Positions 1 to 9,660 are shown, numbered from the stretch's first letter. The stretch is 64,000 bases of DNA from Methanosarcinales archaeon (GCA_026016205.1 CP061209.1:181469-245468); one strand, 5' to 3'. Numbers and translations are program-made. The notes: generated by a model not told the origin, from the letters alone.

Positions 1-160
1 CAGGGCATCCCTGTGTACAGCTTGGCTTGGTGCACTGCAGGCATCTCTTCGCTTCGGTTATCGCCTGTTCTGGCGTATAACCCAATGCCACCTCGTCAAA
101 ATTATGGATGCGCTTATCGACCTCCTGCTCCGACATCGGCTGCTTCTTCAATGACGGCAT
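1..160 (-). CDS. NfnB/GltA-type flavoprotein oxidoreductase, N-terminal part (cut by window edge)
   Basis: Only the first 53 or so codons are present. The reading from the ATG at 158-160 gives MPSLKKQPMSEQ followed by a stretch with E-A-K-R-C-L-Q-C-T-K-P-S-C, the cysteine-rich [4Fe-4S] entry of the glutamate synthase small subunit / NfnB / sulfide dehydrogenase large subunit family. The start lies 13 bases inside the end of the upstream gene (148-975), so the two are translationally coupled. The pair is the usual arrangement of NfnAB (NADH-dependent ferredoxin:NADP oxidoreductase) or SudBA; which reaction it performs cannot be told from this fragment. The rest of the gene continues left of the window. 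Confidence 0.85.
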   Translation of the reverse strand, partial: MPSLKKQPMSEQEVDKRIHNFDEVALGYTPEQAITEAKRCLQCTKPSCTQGCP

Positions 161-975
161 CTTCCACACCTCTCCAGTGCCACCTTCTCCTCCGTGATAT
201 ACGTTCGCTGCCTGTTCATCAGTTCTTCGAAGTCAACGAGATGAGCATCGAATTCAGGCCCATCTACGCATGTGAATTTCGTTTCACCGCCAACTGTAAC
301 CCTGCAGGCGCCGCACATCCCGGTCCCATCTACCATGAGCGGATTCAGGCTGACGACGGTCTTTATGTTGTGATTTTTTGTCACCTTTGCGACTGCCCTC
401 ATCATCACGGTAGGTCCTACTGCTAGGACCCTGTCAATCTTTTGTTTCGCGATTAACTCCTGCAAAACATCCGTAACAAAGCCGTGATGCCCTTTGGAAC
501 CATCATCTGTCGCGATATATAGTTCATCGCTTGCTTGCTGCATCTCATCCTCAAAAATCAGCAATTCTTTAGTTCGGGCCCCTATAATGGAAATAACTTC
601 ATTGCCAGCGTCTTTTAATGCCTTGGCTACTAAATATAGTGGGGCTACTCCCACACCACCACCAACGCAGACCACCCTGCCATAGTTTTTAATCTCAGTT
701 GGATTTCCCAGTGGACCTGCCAAATCAGATATCGCATCTCCTTCGTTTAAGCGACCTAATTGCTCGGTGGTCTTGCCGACTTCCAGAAAAATGGTCGTTA
801 TCGTTCCCTGCTGAACATCCAATCCAGCGATTGTCAGTGGTATTCTCTCTCCCTTCTCGTCTATCCTGACAATTATGAACTGTCCTGGTCTGGCATTCTT
901 GGCGACCAAGGGGGCATCTATCGTGAGCGATTTAACGGCTGGAGCAAGCTCTTTTTTGGCAACTATCCTATACAT
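148..975 (-). CDS. Sulfide dehydrogenase/NfnA-like FAD/NAD-binding subunit
   Basis: A 275-residue protein of the ferredoxin-NADP reductase / dihydroorotate dehydrogenase electron-transfer fold. An N-terminal FAD domain carries ERIPLTIAG (about residues 43-51). The nucleotide-binding domain contains VGGGVGVAPLY (about 105-115), and a C-terminal loop MCGACRV with a later FTC supplies cysteines for a [2Fe-2S] cluster. Length and domain order fit NfnA/SudB. It overlaps the start of the large subunit at 1-160, so the two probably form a heterodimer moving electrons between NAD(P)H and ferredoxin or sulfide. A second, distinct relative (PyrK, 48589-49359) sits beside pyrD, so this one is not expected to serve pyrimidine synthesis. 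Confidence 0.85.
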   Translation of the reverse strand: MYRIVAKKELAPAVKSLTIDAPLVAKNARPGQFIIVRIDEKGERIPLTIAGLDVQQGTITTIFLEVGKTTEQLGRLNEGDAISDLAGPLGNPTEIKNYGRVVCVGGGVGVAPLYLVAKALKDAGNEVISIIGARTKELLIFEDEMQQASDELYIATDDGSKGHHGFVTDVLQELIAKQKIDRVLAVGPTVMMRAVAKVTKNHNIKTVVSLNPLMVDGTGMCGACRVTVGGETKFTCVDGPEFDAHLVDFEELMNRQRTYITEEKVALERCGRCRH

Positions 976-1019
976 AATTTATTGGTCTGATGCGCTGACA
1001 AACTATAAATGCTTCTAAA

Positions 1020-1700
1020 ATGGTTTTAGACGTTGATAGCATGCTTGAATCCTTTTACCCGATAATCGGACAAATTGTCGTCTACTTGTTTGCGATACTC
1101 TTGATTGCAACCATCATCATCGCGATTTTGGTTGTCTACTCCTTCAAGACAGAGACTTTCCCGTTTCCAAACATGATGCTCTCTGGCATACTGTTTTTAG
1201 AAGGTTCCATCAAGGCGTTTTTCCGGCTACTAAACGTAGACGACTCGATAGCAGACAACGTCGTCATTCAGCTAAAGAATAAAATCTCGTTGAAACAATT
1301 TGAGAATTTACCCTTCAACAAGAAAGCGATATTTTTGCCCCAGTGTTTGCGTTCAACAAACTGCCCAGCCAAGCTCTCCCCTGAGGGCATTCAGTGTATA
1401 AATTGCGGTCAGTGCAACATCGGCGTGGCGAAGAGAATGTTAGAAGAGATGGGGTACATGGTTTTCATCGTCCCAGGCTCGAGTTTCATCAAGCGAATGT
1501 TCAGGAAATATAAACCAGAAGCGATTTTGGGCGTGGGGTGCGTTCCCGAGGTTAAAGGCGGATTGGATTTATGCCATCGGTTTGGTGTACCGGCTATTGG
1601 TCTAGTATTGGATAGGGATGGATGCGTCTCTACCTCCTTAAACTGGGAGGCCTTTTGCGATTTGACAAAAGCAGACATCACGCGCTTATCACGTTCGTGA
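1020..1700 (+). CDS. DUF116 family membrane-anchored cysteine-rich protein
   Basis: 226 residues. An N-terminal hydrophobic segment (about residues 15-42) is followed by a soluble domain with LPQCLRSTNCPAK and CINCGQCNIG, then GVGCVPEVKGGLDLC and DRDGCV, a pattern of conserved cysteines typical of DUF116 proteins of methanogens and anaerobic bacteria. Function is not established; a metal or Fe-S centre is likely from the cysteines. A TATA-like CTATAAAT at 1002-1009 is very close to the ATG at 1020, so the ATG at 1041 (MLESFYP) may be the real start of a leaderless message. The 3' end overlaps the convergent gene 1678-2655 by 23 bases. Confidence 0.8.
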   Translation: MVLDVDSMLESFYPIIGQIVVYLFAILLIATIIIAILVVYSFKTETFPFPNMMLSGILFLEGSIKAFFRLLNVDDSIADNVVIQLKNKISLKQFENLPFNKKAIFLPQCLRSTNCPAKLSPEGIQCINCGQCNIGVAKRMLEEMGYMVFIVPGSSFIKRMFRKYKPEAILGVGCVPEVKGGLDLCHRFGVPAIGLVLDRDGCVSTSLNWEAFCDLTKADITRLSRS

Positions 1701-2655
1701 TATCGCCTACAGTCATTGCTGAAAATCCATTTTCATTCAGATACTGGGCAAACTTCGCGGACATGTCTCCTGTTGGGTGGTATACAATTGTCATCTCTGG
1801 GCTGCACTGTTTCACCATTTTCCTCAGTCCAATAAAATCTAGATGGTCGCTTATCCTGATTCGCTTATGTGGGTAATCTTCTCGTCCGGTCAGAACGAAT
1901 TTGTCAAGGCGATCCGGTAAGCGGCACAATTCCCAGGGCGGAACAACACTCATTTTGCTCCCGTTCTCTCCCAAGCCAACCAATGGCTCAGCACCTTCCA
2001 TTAACTGTTTGCTCAGTTCCAGAGATTTACGCTCCATCTCAATCTCATCACGATACCCAAAACCTCTGAGCAATTCGACAGCTCTCTGCGCTTTGCCAAA
2101 TGCATATGCGCCGAACGCTACACCCTCTCCAATAGCAGCCTTGAATCCCTCTATATCATCTTCAAATCTGCATCCTGGGTCCAACGGGTCGCCGTAGTTT
2201 GCTTCTGTGATTAAAACATCGCATTTTGGAAGCTGAGTTGCATCCTTCACGTCTCCTGTTATAAGAATACGCGTTCCAACCTCATTTTTCCAGGAAAAAG
2301 CCATCGCGCCAATGGTATGTTCAGTTGGATGGGTGCTGACCTTAACGCCATCTATATCTATAACCTCGCCAGCCTTGAACGTTCTTCCCATAAACCTGTG
2401 ACCGTGCCTGATCTCAAGCGCTTTAGCAGTCTTTTCAGATGCTATGGACTTGGGCGATAGCATTGCCGAGTTGCCATAATGGTCCGAATGCGCGTGCGTG
2501 ATTAGGAGGTTTTGCTCTACATTAGGCGAATAAGAAGTATCAATCCCGAATATGCGCTGGCACTCAAATCTAAACAAAATCGACAAATGTGGTTTATAGC
2601 CTCTGGCACTTTTCATTCTTATGGGCAATACGCCGAGGTCTATCAATCTCTCCAA
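1678..2655 (-). CDS. MBL-fold exonuclease/mRNA 3'-end processing-like hydrolase
   Basis: 325 residues, TTG start at 2653-2655 with a TATATATA element about 40 bases upstream. The metallo-beta-lactamase signature THAHSDH is clear, followed by HPTEHTIGA, TGDVKD (metal-bridging Asp), ITEANYGDP and a C-terminal ISDHLDF histidine. This is the motif order of the beta-CASP-like/COG1236 exonuclease group that includes ligase-associated nucleases, though the short insert (GAYAFGKAQRAVELL) suggests a reduced cap. It is predicted to be a zinc-dependent nuclease on RNA or DNA. No ligase or helicase partner is adjacent. The convergent overlap with the DUF116 gene is 23 bases. Confidence 0.75.
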   Translation of the reverse strand: MERLIDLGVLPIRMKSARGYKPHLSILFRFECQRIFGIDTSYSPNVEQNLLITHAHSDHYGNSAMLSPKSIASEKTAKALEIRHGHRFMGRTFKAGEVIDIDGVKVSTHPTEHTIGAMAFSWKNEVGTRILITGDVKDATQLPKCDVLITEANYGDPLDPGCRFEDDIEGFKAAIGEGVAFGAYAFGKAQRAVELLRGFGYRDEIEMERKSLELSKQLMEGAEPLVGLGENGSKMSVVPPWELCRLPDRLDKFVLTGREDYPHKRIRISDHLDFIGLRKMVKQCSPEMTIVYHPTGDMSAKFAQYLNENGFSAMTVGDITNVISA

Positions 2656-2714
2656 AAGTCTCCCATCCCTCTAAGTTGGAGTTGTATTTCAAGGTATATA
2701 TAGGTGCATCAAAT

Positions 2715-2996
2715 TTATTTAGGCGCTGATAAAGCCTCATTAAGTGCCGCCTCTATTGTATCAGCCTGTGTGAGTCCGACAAATTGTTTGACTATCTTGC
2801 TATCAACTTCAATGGCCAGTGTTGGAATGCTGCGCACGCCGTATTTTGTTGCCATCTGCCTGTTTTCGTCCACGTTTACCTTTCTAAACTCGACCCTATC
2901 ACCGAACTTTTTTTCTAATTTCTCTATAATTGGCGTTTGTGTTCTGCACGGACCGCACCAGTCTGCATAGAAATCAATTAATACAGGATTGCCCAA
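2715..2996 (-). CDS. Thioredoxin
   Basis: 93 residues containing FYADWCGPCRTQTPI (active-site CGPC, about residues 13-16) and the cis-proline loop RSIPTLAI. It is a little shorter than bacterial thioredoxins because strand beta-1 is absent, which is usual for small archaeal thioredoxins/glutaredoxin-like proteins. The start is a TTG (2994-2996) preceded by AGGAAGGGA, a good ribosome-binding site; no upstream in-frame ATG exists. It probably serves as a cytoplasmic dithiol reductant. It is on its own between an MBL-fold gene and a tRNA. Confidence 0.85.
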   Translation of the reverse strand: MGNPVLIDFYADWCGPCRTQTPIIEKLEKKFGDRVEFRKVNVDENRQMATKYGVRSIPTLAIEVDSKIVKQFVGLTQADTIEAALNEALSAPK

Positions 2997-3085
2997 TAGT
3001 ATCCCTTCCTATGGGAATCACATTGCTACAATATAAAAATTTTGAGACGAAAGACTAATTATTACCTAGTGACTTTTGTGTTATT

Positions 3086-3160
3086 GCTCCGGTAGTGTAG
3101 CTCGGCCAATCATTTGGGACTCTCACTCCCAAGACTGGGGTTCAAATCCCCACCGGAGCA
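3086..3160 (+). tRNA. tRNA-Glu (anticodon CTC), no intron
   Basis: The 75 bases fold as a standard cloverleaf. The acceptor is GCTCCGG/CCGGAGC with discriminator A, the anticodon arm TGGGA-CTCTCAC-TCCCA gives anticodon CTC, and the T arm is GGGG-TTCAAAT-CCCC. CCA is not encoded. An AT-rich CTAATTATTA lies about 25-30 bases upstream as a TATA-like element. The next gene starts only 13 bases downstream, so the tRNA and the following coding gene may share a transcript. Confidence 0.95.
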
Positions 3161-3173
3161 TTGGGGAAAAAAG

Positions 3174-4523
3174 ATGGACCTTGAAGGCTATGCAAGAAGG
3201 GCTCTGCGCAGGGGCGAAAGTTATGATACAGTTCTTAAAAAACTGACAGAGTGCATCATTGAGGTTAAGGATATATCCCCCAACGAAGCTCAAGCCTTGG
3301 CCAAAGCCATCCTAGGGGAAGTGGAGGCGACATCTCATCTGGAAGATGATTTGATGTCATTCACCCCATCCGGCGTTACAATGGGTGAATTCGGTGTTGG
3401 TTCAAGGGGTGCAGGTGATTTTTATACACATGAAAAAATCGCTGAGATCATAGGGGATACTGGTGCGTTCATCGACTCGAGTCAGCTGGATGATTCTGGC
3501 GCGGTCTCCGCGAATGGAAAATACGTGGTTGTAACGGTCGACGGGATGCACTCGCGGCTGAGCGACTTCCCCTTCCTGGCTGGATTTCACGTTACGAGGG
3601 CGGCGCTACGCGATATCTATGTCATGGGTGCCTGCCCGGTTGCGCTTTTCTCAGACATCCACCTGGCAGATGACGGCGATGTTGCCAAGATATTCAATTA
3701 TACTGCTGGTATCGCTGCCGTCTCTGAATTGGTCAACGTACCGCTGATCACGGGGAGTACGCTCCGCATTGGAGGAGATATGGTGATCGGTGACAGGATG
3801 ACCGGTTGCGTTGGCGCGGTCGGCATCGCTGATGATTTAACGCCTCGCAAAGAAGCACGACCCGGTGACCTAATTTTGATGACCGAAGGTGCTGGCGGAG
3901 GAACGATTTCCACCGCGGCCCTATACTTTGGACGACCTCACATCGTGCGCGAAACGCTAAACGTGAGATTTTTGAGAGCATGTCAGGTGCTGTTGAGTGC
4001 AGGATTTATCCCAAAAATACACGCGATGACCGACGTTACCAATGGTGGGATTAGAGGGGATGCAGCCGAAATCTCAAAGGTCAGCGGAACAAAACTCGTT
4101 TTTGAGGAGGAGAAGCTCCGCTCGCTTGTCAATCCCGCTGTGCTGGGGATGCTGGACGAGCTGGACATCGATTATCTGGGCGTTTCGCTGGATGCGCTTC
4201 TGATTATCCCCCCACCTGAGGTGGCGGCTGATGTGTTGCAATTATTGCGAGAGCATGGTATCGCAGCTGGCATAGTGGGGCGCGTTGAAAAAGGGTCTGG
4301 CGCTCAGCTTACCAAAGGCAACAAGCGCATCGATTTAACTCCGAAATTCAGGGAGTCGGCATATACGCCTATTAAGAAGGTCGTTGGCGAATCTACAAAA
4401 CTCGATGTTCCAGGGATGTGCACCAAGGTGGACACGGCAGCTAAAAATGCGACGAAAAAGAAGGCAGATATAATTAGATTTGTTCTTGGGCAGGACAAAT
4501 TACATCAACCTCGCTTGCGTTGA
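3174..4523 (+). CDS. AIR synthase/selenophosphate synthetase-related protein (PurM-like)
   Basis: 449 residues from the ATG at 3174. The frame is open further upstream only because it reads through the tRNA-Glu gene, so that extension is rejected. An N-terminal helical region of about 90 residues is followed by a PurM-like ATP-binding core: VTVDGMHSRL, VMGACPVALFSDIHLADDGD, GDRMTGCVG, TEGAGGGTIST and the C-terminal half with MTDVTNGGIRGDAAEIS. This matches the archaeal AIR synthase-related/COG2144 group. The substrate is unknown; homologues occur in methanogens. True PurM and SelD differ in N-terminal motifs, so neither name is used. Confidence 0.75.
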   Translation: MDLEGYARRALRRGESYDTVLKKLTECIIEVKDISPNEAQALAKAILGEVEATSHLEDDLMSFTPSGVTMGEFGVGSRGAGDFYTHEKIAEIIGDTGAFIDSSQLDDSGAVSANGKYVVVTVDGMHSRLSDFPFLAGFHVTRAALRDIYVMGACPVALFSDIHLADDGDVAKIFNYTAGIAAVSELVNVPLITGSTLRIGGDMVIGDRMTGCVGAVGIADDLTPRKEARPGDLILMTEGAGGGTISTAALYFGRPHIVRETLNVRFLRACQVLLSAGFIPKIHAMTDVTNGGIRGDAAEISKVSGTKLVFEEEKLRSLVNPAVLGMLDELDIDYLGVSLDALLIIPPPEVAADVLQLLREHGIAAGIVGRVEKGSGAQLTKGNKRIDLTPKFRESAYTPIKKVVGESTKLDVPGMCTKVDTAAKNATKKKADIIRFVLGQDKLHQPRLR

Positions 4524-4598
4524 AGCTAATATCGGTGAATAATTGGGAAATGTTTTTAATGGGGGGCGACATTCTCAAAAGCAAAAAGGAGGCATTAA

Positions 4599-4739
4599 AT
4601 GGTAGAAGCATATTGTGTGAAGTGTAAGAAGAAGGTAACAGTACAGAACCCGCAGCAGGTAATCATGAAAAACAAACGGAAGGCAACTAAGGGAACCTGT
4701 CCTAACTGCGGCACCAAGGTATTTAGAATTGGTGGATAG
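4599..4739 (+). CDS. Small zinc-ribbon protein, DUF5679-like (46 aa)
   Basis: Too short for routine gene calls but convincing. It starts at an ATG with AAGGAGG six bases upstream (4587-4593) and encodes 46 residues with two CxxC pairs, AYCVKCKKK near the N-terminus and GTCPNCGTK near the C-terminus, ending FRIGG. This layout is that of the short archaeal DUF5679 zinc-ribbon proteins. The role is unknown; nucleic-acid or ribosome association is only a guess. It is followed by a strong terminator hairpin at 4773. Confidence 0.8.
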   Translation: MVEAYCVKCKKKVTVQNPQQVIMKNKRKATKGTCPNCGTKVFRIGG

Positions 4740-4772
4740 GCGCTCTGCTTTAGGCACATATCCTATTGTTTT

Positions 4773-4812
4773 AGCGGCGGAGCAATACATTCCGCCGCTT
4801 GTTATTTTTTAT
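4773..4812 (+). terminator. Hairpin with T-run after the DUF5679-like gene
   Basis: AGCGGCGGA (4773-4781) pairs perfectly with TCCGCCGCT (4791-4799) across a nine-base loop and is followed by TTGTTATTTTTT. This resembles an intrinsic terminator and separates the zinc-ribbon gene from the tatA genes. Confidence 0.7.
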
Positions 4813-4853
4813 CCAAATCTTTAAGTTAACGTTAGGCAGAAAGAGTGATTTTG

Positions 4854-5162
4854 ATGATAGGGCCAACGGAAACGATACTGATATTCGCAATAATACTCTT
4901 GCTGTTTGGTGCGGATAAACTCCCGGAGATGGCAAGGTCGCTGGGCAAGGCGATGGGTGAGTTCAAGAAGGCGCAGAAAGAGGCAGAGTACGAGTTAAGC
5001 AAGCGTCATTACCCCAAGAAGGTGGCCGAAAAAGGAAAAGCTGACAGGATAAAGAGGATGGCAGAGGAATTGAAAATTAAAACAGACGGCAAGACCGAGG
5101 ACGAGCTGCTGGACGAGATTCAAAAAAAGTTGAGCAAACAAGCCAAGGAACAGAACGTTTAA
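4854..5162 (+). CDS. tatA: Twin-arginine translocase TatA-like protein 1
   Basis: 102 residues from ATG 4854 (MIGPTETI). A GTG at 4845 is possible, but the ATG has the better-placed AGAGTG and aligns with the paralogue next door. It has a short N-terminal membrane helix (about 5-21), the hinge FGADKLPEMARSLGKAMGEFKKAQ and an amphipathic helix, the classic TatA/E plan. A charged tail ends with KTEDELLDEIQKKL, shared with the second copy. TatA forms the size-variable pore for export of folded proteins; no tatC is in the window. Confidence 0.9.
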   Translation: MIGPTETILIFAIILLLFGADKLPEMARSLGKAMGEFKKAQKEAEYELSKRHYPKKVAEKGKADRIKRMAEELKIKTDGKTEDELLDEIQKKLSKQAKEQNV

Positions 5163-5199
5163 TATTGTTGACAGGATATTAAAATGAGGTGAAAAATCA

Positions 5200-5508
5200 A
5201 TGATTGGTCCAAACGAGATAATGATTATAGGCGCAATCATCGTGCTCCTCTTCGGAGCGTCGAAGTTGCCAGAGCTGGCACACTCAGTCGGTAAATCCAT
5301 GGGTGAGTTCAAGAAGGCGCAGAAAGAAGCTGAAAAAGAATTGAGCGAGTTTGAACGGTCTCTGGAGGCAGCGCCAAAGGAAACGAAGAAAAGCAAGGTG
5401 GTAAAGATGGCCGAGGAACTTGGCATCGCCACCAAGGGCAAGACCGAGGACGAGCTGCTGGACGAGATTCAGAAAACGCTGAACAAACGAGAGAGCGTCA
5501 AGACATAG
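5200..5508 (+). CDS. tatA: Twin-arginine translocase TatA-like protein 2
   Basis: 102 residues, ATG at 5200 with GAGGTGA at 5186-5192. It has the same plan as its upstream neighbour: N-terminal helix, FGASKLPELAHSVGKSMGEFKKAQKEAEKEL and a tail with the identical KTEDELLDEIQK block. Two DNA stretches (around GGTGAGTTCAAGAAGGCGC and GGCAAGACCGAGGACGAGC) are identical between the two genes, pointing to recent duplication or gene conversion. Having two adjacent TatA paralogues may reflect TatA/TatE-like specialisation. The initiator tRNA-Met begins 17 bases after the stop. Confidence 0.9.
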   Translation: MIGPNEIMIIGAIIVLLFGASKLPELAHSVGKSMGEFKKAQKEAEKELSEFERSLEAAPKETKKSKVVKMAEELGIATKGKTEDELLDEIQKTLNKRESVKT

Positions 5509-5525
5509 AGGCCTATACAACACAT

Positions 5526-5627
5526 AGCGGGGTGGGGTAGTCAGGAGATCCCGACGGGCTCATAACCAACTTTTTAAGAAAAGGGCGAGAGACCCGTAGA
5601 TCAGTGGTTCAAATCCACTCCCCGCTA
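5526..5627 (+). tRNA. Initiator tRNA-Met (CAT) with a 27-base intron
   Basis: The acceptor stem AGCGGGG/CCCCGCT gives the A1-U72 pair typical of archaeal initiator tRNA. The anticodon stem ACGGG/CCCGT contains the three G-C pairs that mark initiators. The loop CTCATA(37) is interrupted by an intron at 5565-5591 before A38, the canonical archaeal position. T arm GTGG-TTCAAAT-CCAC, discriminator A. The intron bases next to the junctions can form a bulge-helix-bulge site for EndA splicing endonuclease. The elongator identity is excluded by the A1-U72 pair. Confidence 0.93.
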
Positions 5628-5695
5628 TTCCTATCTCTGTGGCGTGGTTACGAAAGTCGATAGTTATATATAGAGTTCATATAAAACCAAATAAC

Positions 5696-6058
5696 ATGGT
5701 TAATCTCGGATTAACCTTTGATTTAATATGTTTCTTCTTAGGTATCGCTACGTTGTATTTGATTATAGATATATTGCGGATAATAAAACGTTCACCTCCA
5801 GGCTTGTTGCATGCAAGAACTTTTTTAAAGGGCCTAGCAGGAACATATCCACAAAAACTCCTTCTGGTATTGGGGGCCGTAATCGCTATTAACCAATCAA
5901 CAAGACTCGTCGTACATAGTATCTTGCCGTCATTGCCCCCTAACATGCCCTGCCCGAACAGGATCGTCGACACGATATGCATCGGCATCGGTTTCATAAT
6001 CATCGTTGCAGCGCACAGGGACATCAAAAATCTTGCCAGAACAACCTGGCGTTGCTAA
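5696..6058 (+). CDS. Small integral membrane protein, unknown function
   Basis: 120 residues from ATG 5696. Upstream TTATATATA (about 5663-5671) sits at the right distance for a leaderless or near-leaderless message starting here, which favours this ATG over an in-frame GTG at 5639. Three to four hydrophobic segments are visible (LGLTFDLICFFLGIATLYLII, LLLVLGAVIAI, CIGIGFIIIVAAHR) separated by short basic loops. No family was recognised. It lies between the initiator tRNA and a broken roadblock gene. Confidence 0.6.
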   Translation: MVNLGLTFDLICFFLGIATLYLIIDILRIIKRSPPGLLHARTFLKGLAGTYPQKLLLVLGAVIAINQSTRLVVHSILPSLPPNMPCPNRIVDTICIGIGFIIIVAAHRDIKNLARTTWRC

Positions 6059-6071
6059 AAGTCTGAACAAA

Positions 6072-6239
6072 AAAAATTATCCTGATAGATTAATAATTGA
6101 ATTCCAACCATCAAAGATGATAGTCAAAAGGGCAGGTCCGAAGGCTCTGCTATCTGTGTTGATCGATGCAGAAGCCGATTTAGGTTTGATTCTTTTAAAG
6201 GTCGATACAGCTGCTGAAAAAGTCGCGAAACTTCTTTGA
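6072..6239 (+). pseudogene. Roadblock/LC7-family protein, C-terminal remnant
   Basis: The frame reads RLIIEFQPSKMIVKRAGPKALL, then SVLIDAEADLGLILLKVDTAAEKVAKLL, which matches the last two strands and helix of Roadblock/LC7 regulators of Ras-like GTPases (pattern of a hydrophobic strand, R-A-G-x-K-A-L-L, D-x-x-A-x-L-G-L). The N-terminal half of the domain is missing: upstream sequence in this frame overlaps the membrane-protein gene and shows no similarity. An ATG at 6117 could still give a short peptide. It is best read as the decayed end of an mglB-like gene. Confidence 0.5.
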
Positions 6240-6262
6240 TCACAAAGGATAAAGTGGGGACT

Positions 6263-6769
6263 TCACTCTACCTTAATGGGTGCCTTCTTCTCTTTTGGCT
6301 CAACTCGCTTGAGGGTTACCTCAAGCACGCCGTTCTTGTAGTTAGCCTTTGCCGAATTGGAGTCCACTCTTGCCGGAAGGGCGACGCGCTCAGAATACTC
6401 CCTGTCTCTCGTTTTGGCGCTGATGTCCAGCGAAGTCTCGCTTGTATCTAACTTGATGTCATCTTTATCGATGCCAGGCATTTCCACAACCACTTTTACC
6501 TCGTCATCAGATTCAAACACGTCAACGATGGGGCGGCGCTCGCTTACCTCAACATCATCCGCATGCGGGTGTATGTTCCCGAATTCCCTAATTTCCGGTT
6601 CCTCTCCTGGCCGGTTCGTCATCGAGAACCCATAGACGCACGGCTTTTCCCATTCCCCTGACATCATTCTCTCTCTCAAACGCTCGAAGATTTCGTAAAT
6701 GTCATCGCCAAATATCTCTGACCAGTCATCGCCGAATATGTCAAATGGGCTTCTCCTTCTCTTCTTCAT
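6263..6769 (-). CDS. hsp20: Small heat shock protein Hsp20
   Basis: 168 residues. A polar/acidic N-terminal arm ([17 protein letters not shown]) is followed by an alpha-crystallin domain from about residue 80 ([27 protein letters not shown], through [18 protein letters not shown]). The C-terminal KAPIKVE supplies the I-x-V/I tail motif used for oligomer assembly. This ATP-independent chaperone binds unfolding proteins. It is the last gene of the operon HSR1-like regulator, CDC48, Hsp20, the order known from Archaeoglobus, and only 18 bases separate it from the CDC48 gene, so it should be heat-inducible from the promoter at 9.66 kb. Confidence 0.93.
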   Translation of the reverse strand: MKKRRRSPFDIFGDDWSEIFGDDIYEIFERLRERMMSGEWEKPCVYGFSMTNRPGEEPEIREFGNIHPHADDVEVSERRPIVDVFESDDEVKVVVEMPGIDKDDIKLDTSETSLDISAKTRDREYSERVALPARVDSNSAKANYKNGVLEVTLKRVEPKEKKAPIKVE

Positions 6770-6787
6770 TTTATTCCTCCTCTCATT

Positions 6788-8977
<2,190 letters not shown>

Positions 8978-8984
8978 TCATCAC

Positions 8985-9620
8985 CTAATTAATATACCAT
9001 CTCTCTCGTTCTTTTTTGACTACTCCATTTTCTTCCAGTCGATATAACCATCTTTCAATCTCATACGGGGGTACGCCCAACTCCGTAGAGAGCATTTCTG
9101 TGGTTTGTGCCCCCTTCATCAAAGACTGGAGTATCTCAGTCTCTAAATAATCTGATGCAATGTGCTCGATGGCCTTAGCGCACATATCCCTCAACTCTTC
9201 AATCATCGCTTGGGCAGACTGCTGTGCAAGTGCCAGTTCTTGGCGCAATGACCTCAGTCGCTGCAGTTCATCGCTAAAACTTGACAATGTACTGGTAGAG
9301 CCATATTCTCGGCGCAATCGCTTCCGCTCCTTTGCGTCAATCATCACCGGCTCGCTTTTAACCTCGTATGAATGTGGAGATACGAATACCTCCAGCCTGA
9401 TGTTATGGGCGATATGGCAGTACTTGCGCCGCTGATTATTGGTATAAAATTCAACGAGACCAGCTCTTGAGAGCAAATCCAGATGTTCGATAACAGCTTT
9501 TGGACCGACCTCTAACTGCTCTGAAATCTCAGATACGTAGTACGGTCTGCGTGAAAGTAACTGGAGTATTCTTCTCCTATTCTCGTTGCCCAGAATGTTC
9601 AATAATTGCGCTGAATCCAT
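8985..9620 (-). CDS. HSR1-like ArsR-family heat-shock regulator
   Basis: 211 residues with an N-terminal winged helix (ILGNENRRRILQLLSRRPYYVSEISEQLEVGPKAVIEHLDLLSRAG..., about residues 7-55), a coiled segment (about 95-135) and a second winged-helix-like end (EILQSLMKGAQTTEMLSTEL). It is first in an operon with cdc48 and hsp20, the same order as the Archaeoglobus fulgidus HSR1 operon (AF1298-AF1296). The promoter carries the HSR1-type palindrome CTAAC-N5-GTTAG. It is therefore predicted to repress its own operon until heat shock. Orthology is inferred from context and operator. Confidence 0.88.
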   Translation of the reverse strand: MDSAQLLNILGNENRRRILQLLSRRPYYVSEISEQLEVGPKAVIEHLDLLSRAGLVEFYTNNQRRKYCHIAHNIRLEVFVSPHSYEVKSEPVMIDAKERKRLRREYGSTSTLSSFSDELQRLRSLRQELALAQQSAQAMIEELRDMCAKAIEHIASDYLETEILQSLMKGAQTTEMLSTELGVPPYEIERWLYRLEENGVVKKERERWYIN

Positions 9621-9623
9621 TCT

Positions 9624-9660
9624 ATCACTAACTTTAGGTTACTAACCCTAGGTTAGTGAT
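9624..9660 (-). promoter_or_regulatory. Heat-shock operator, nested CTAAC-N5-GTTAG palindromes
   Basis: CTAAC-CCTAG-GTTAG at 9642-9656 exactly fits the CTAAC-N5-GTTAG site described for A. fulgidus HSR1. A second near-copy, CTAAC-TTTAG-GTTAC, lies at 9628-9642. The outer arms ATCACTAAC (9624-9632) and GTTAGTGAT (9652-9660) enclose both. On the minus strand a TATA-like TTTTATATGG (about 9666-9675) lies just upstream, so the sites cover the transcription start of the regulator-cdc48-hsp20 operon, suiting autorepression. Confidence 0.85.

Noticed and set aside
3114-3173. N-terminal extension of the PurM-like protein
   Set aside because: It is a read-through of the tRNA-Glu gene; the ATG at 3174 gives the normal family start.
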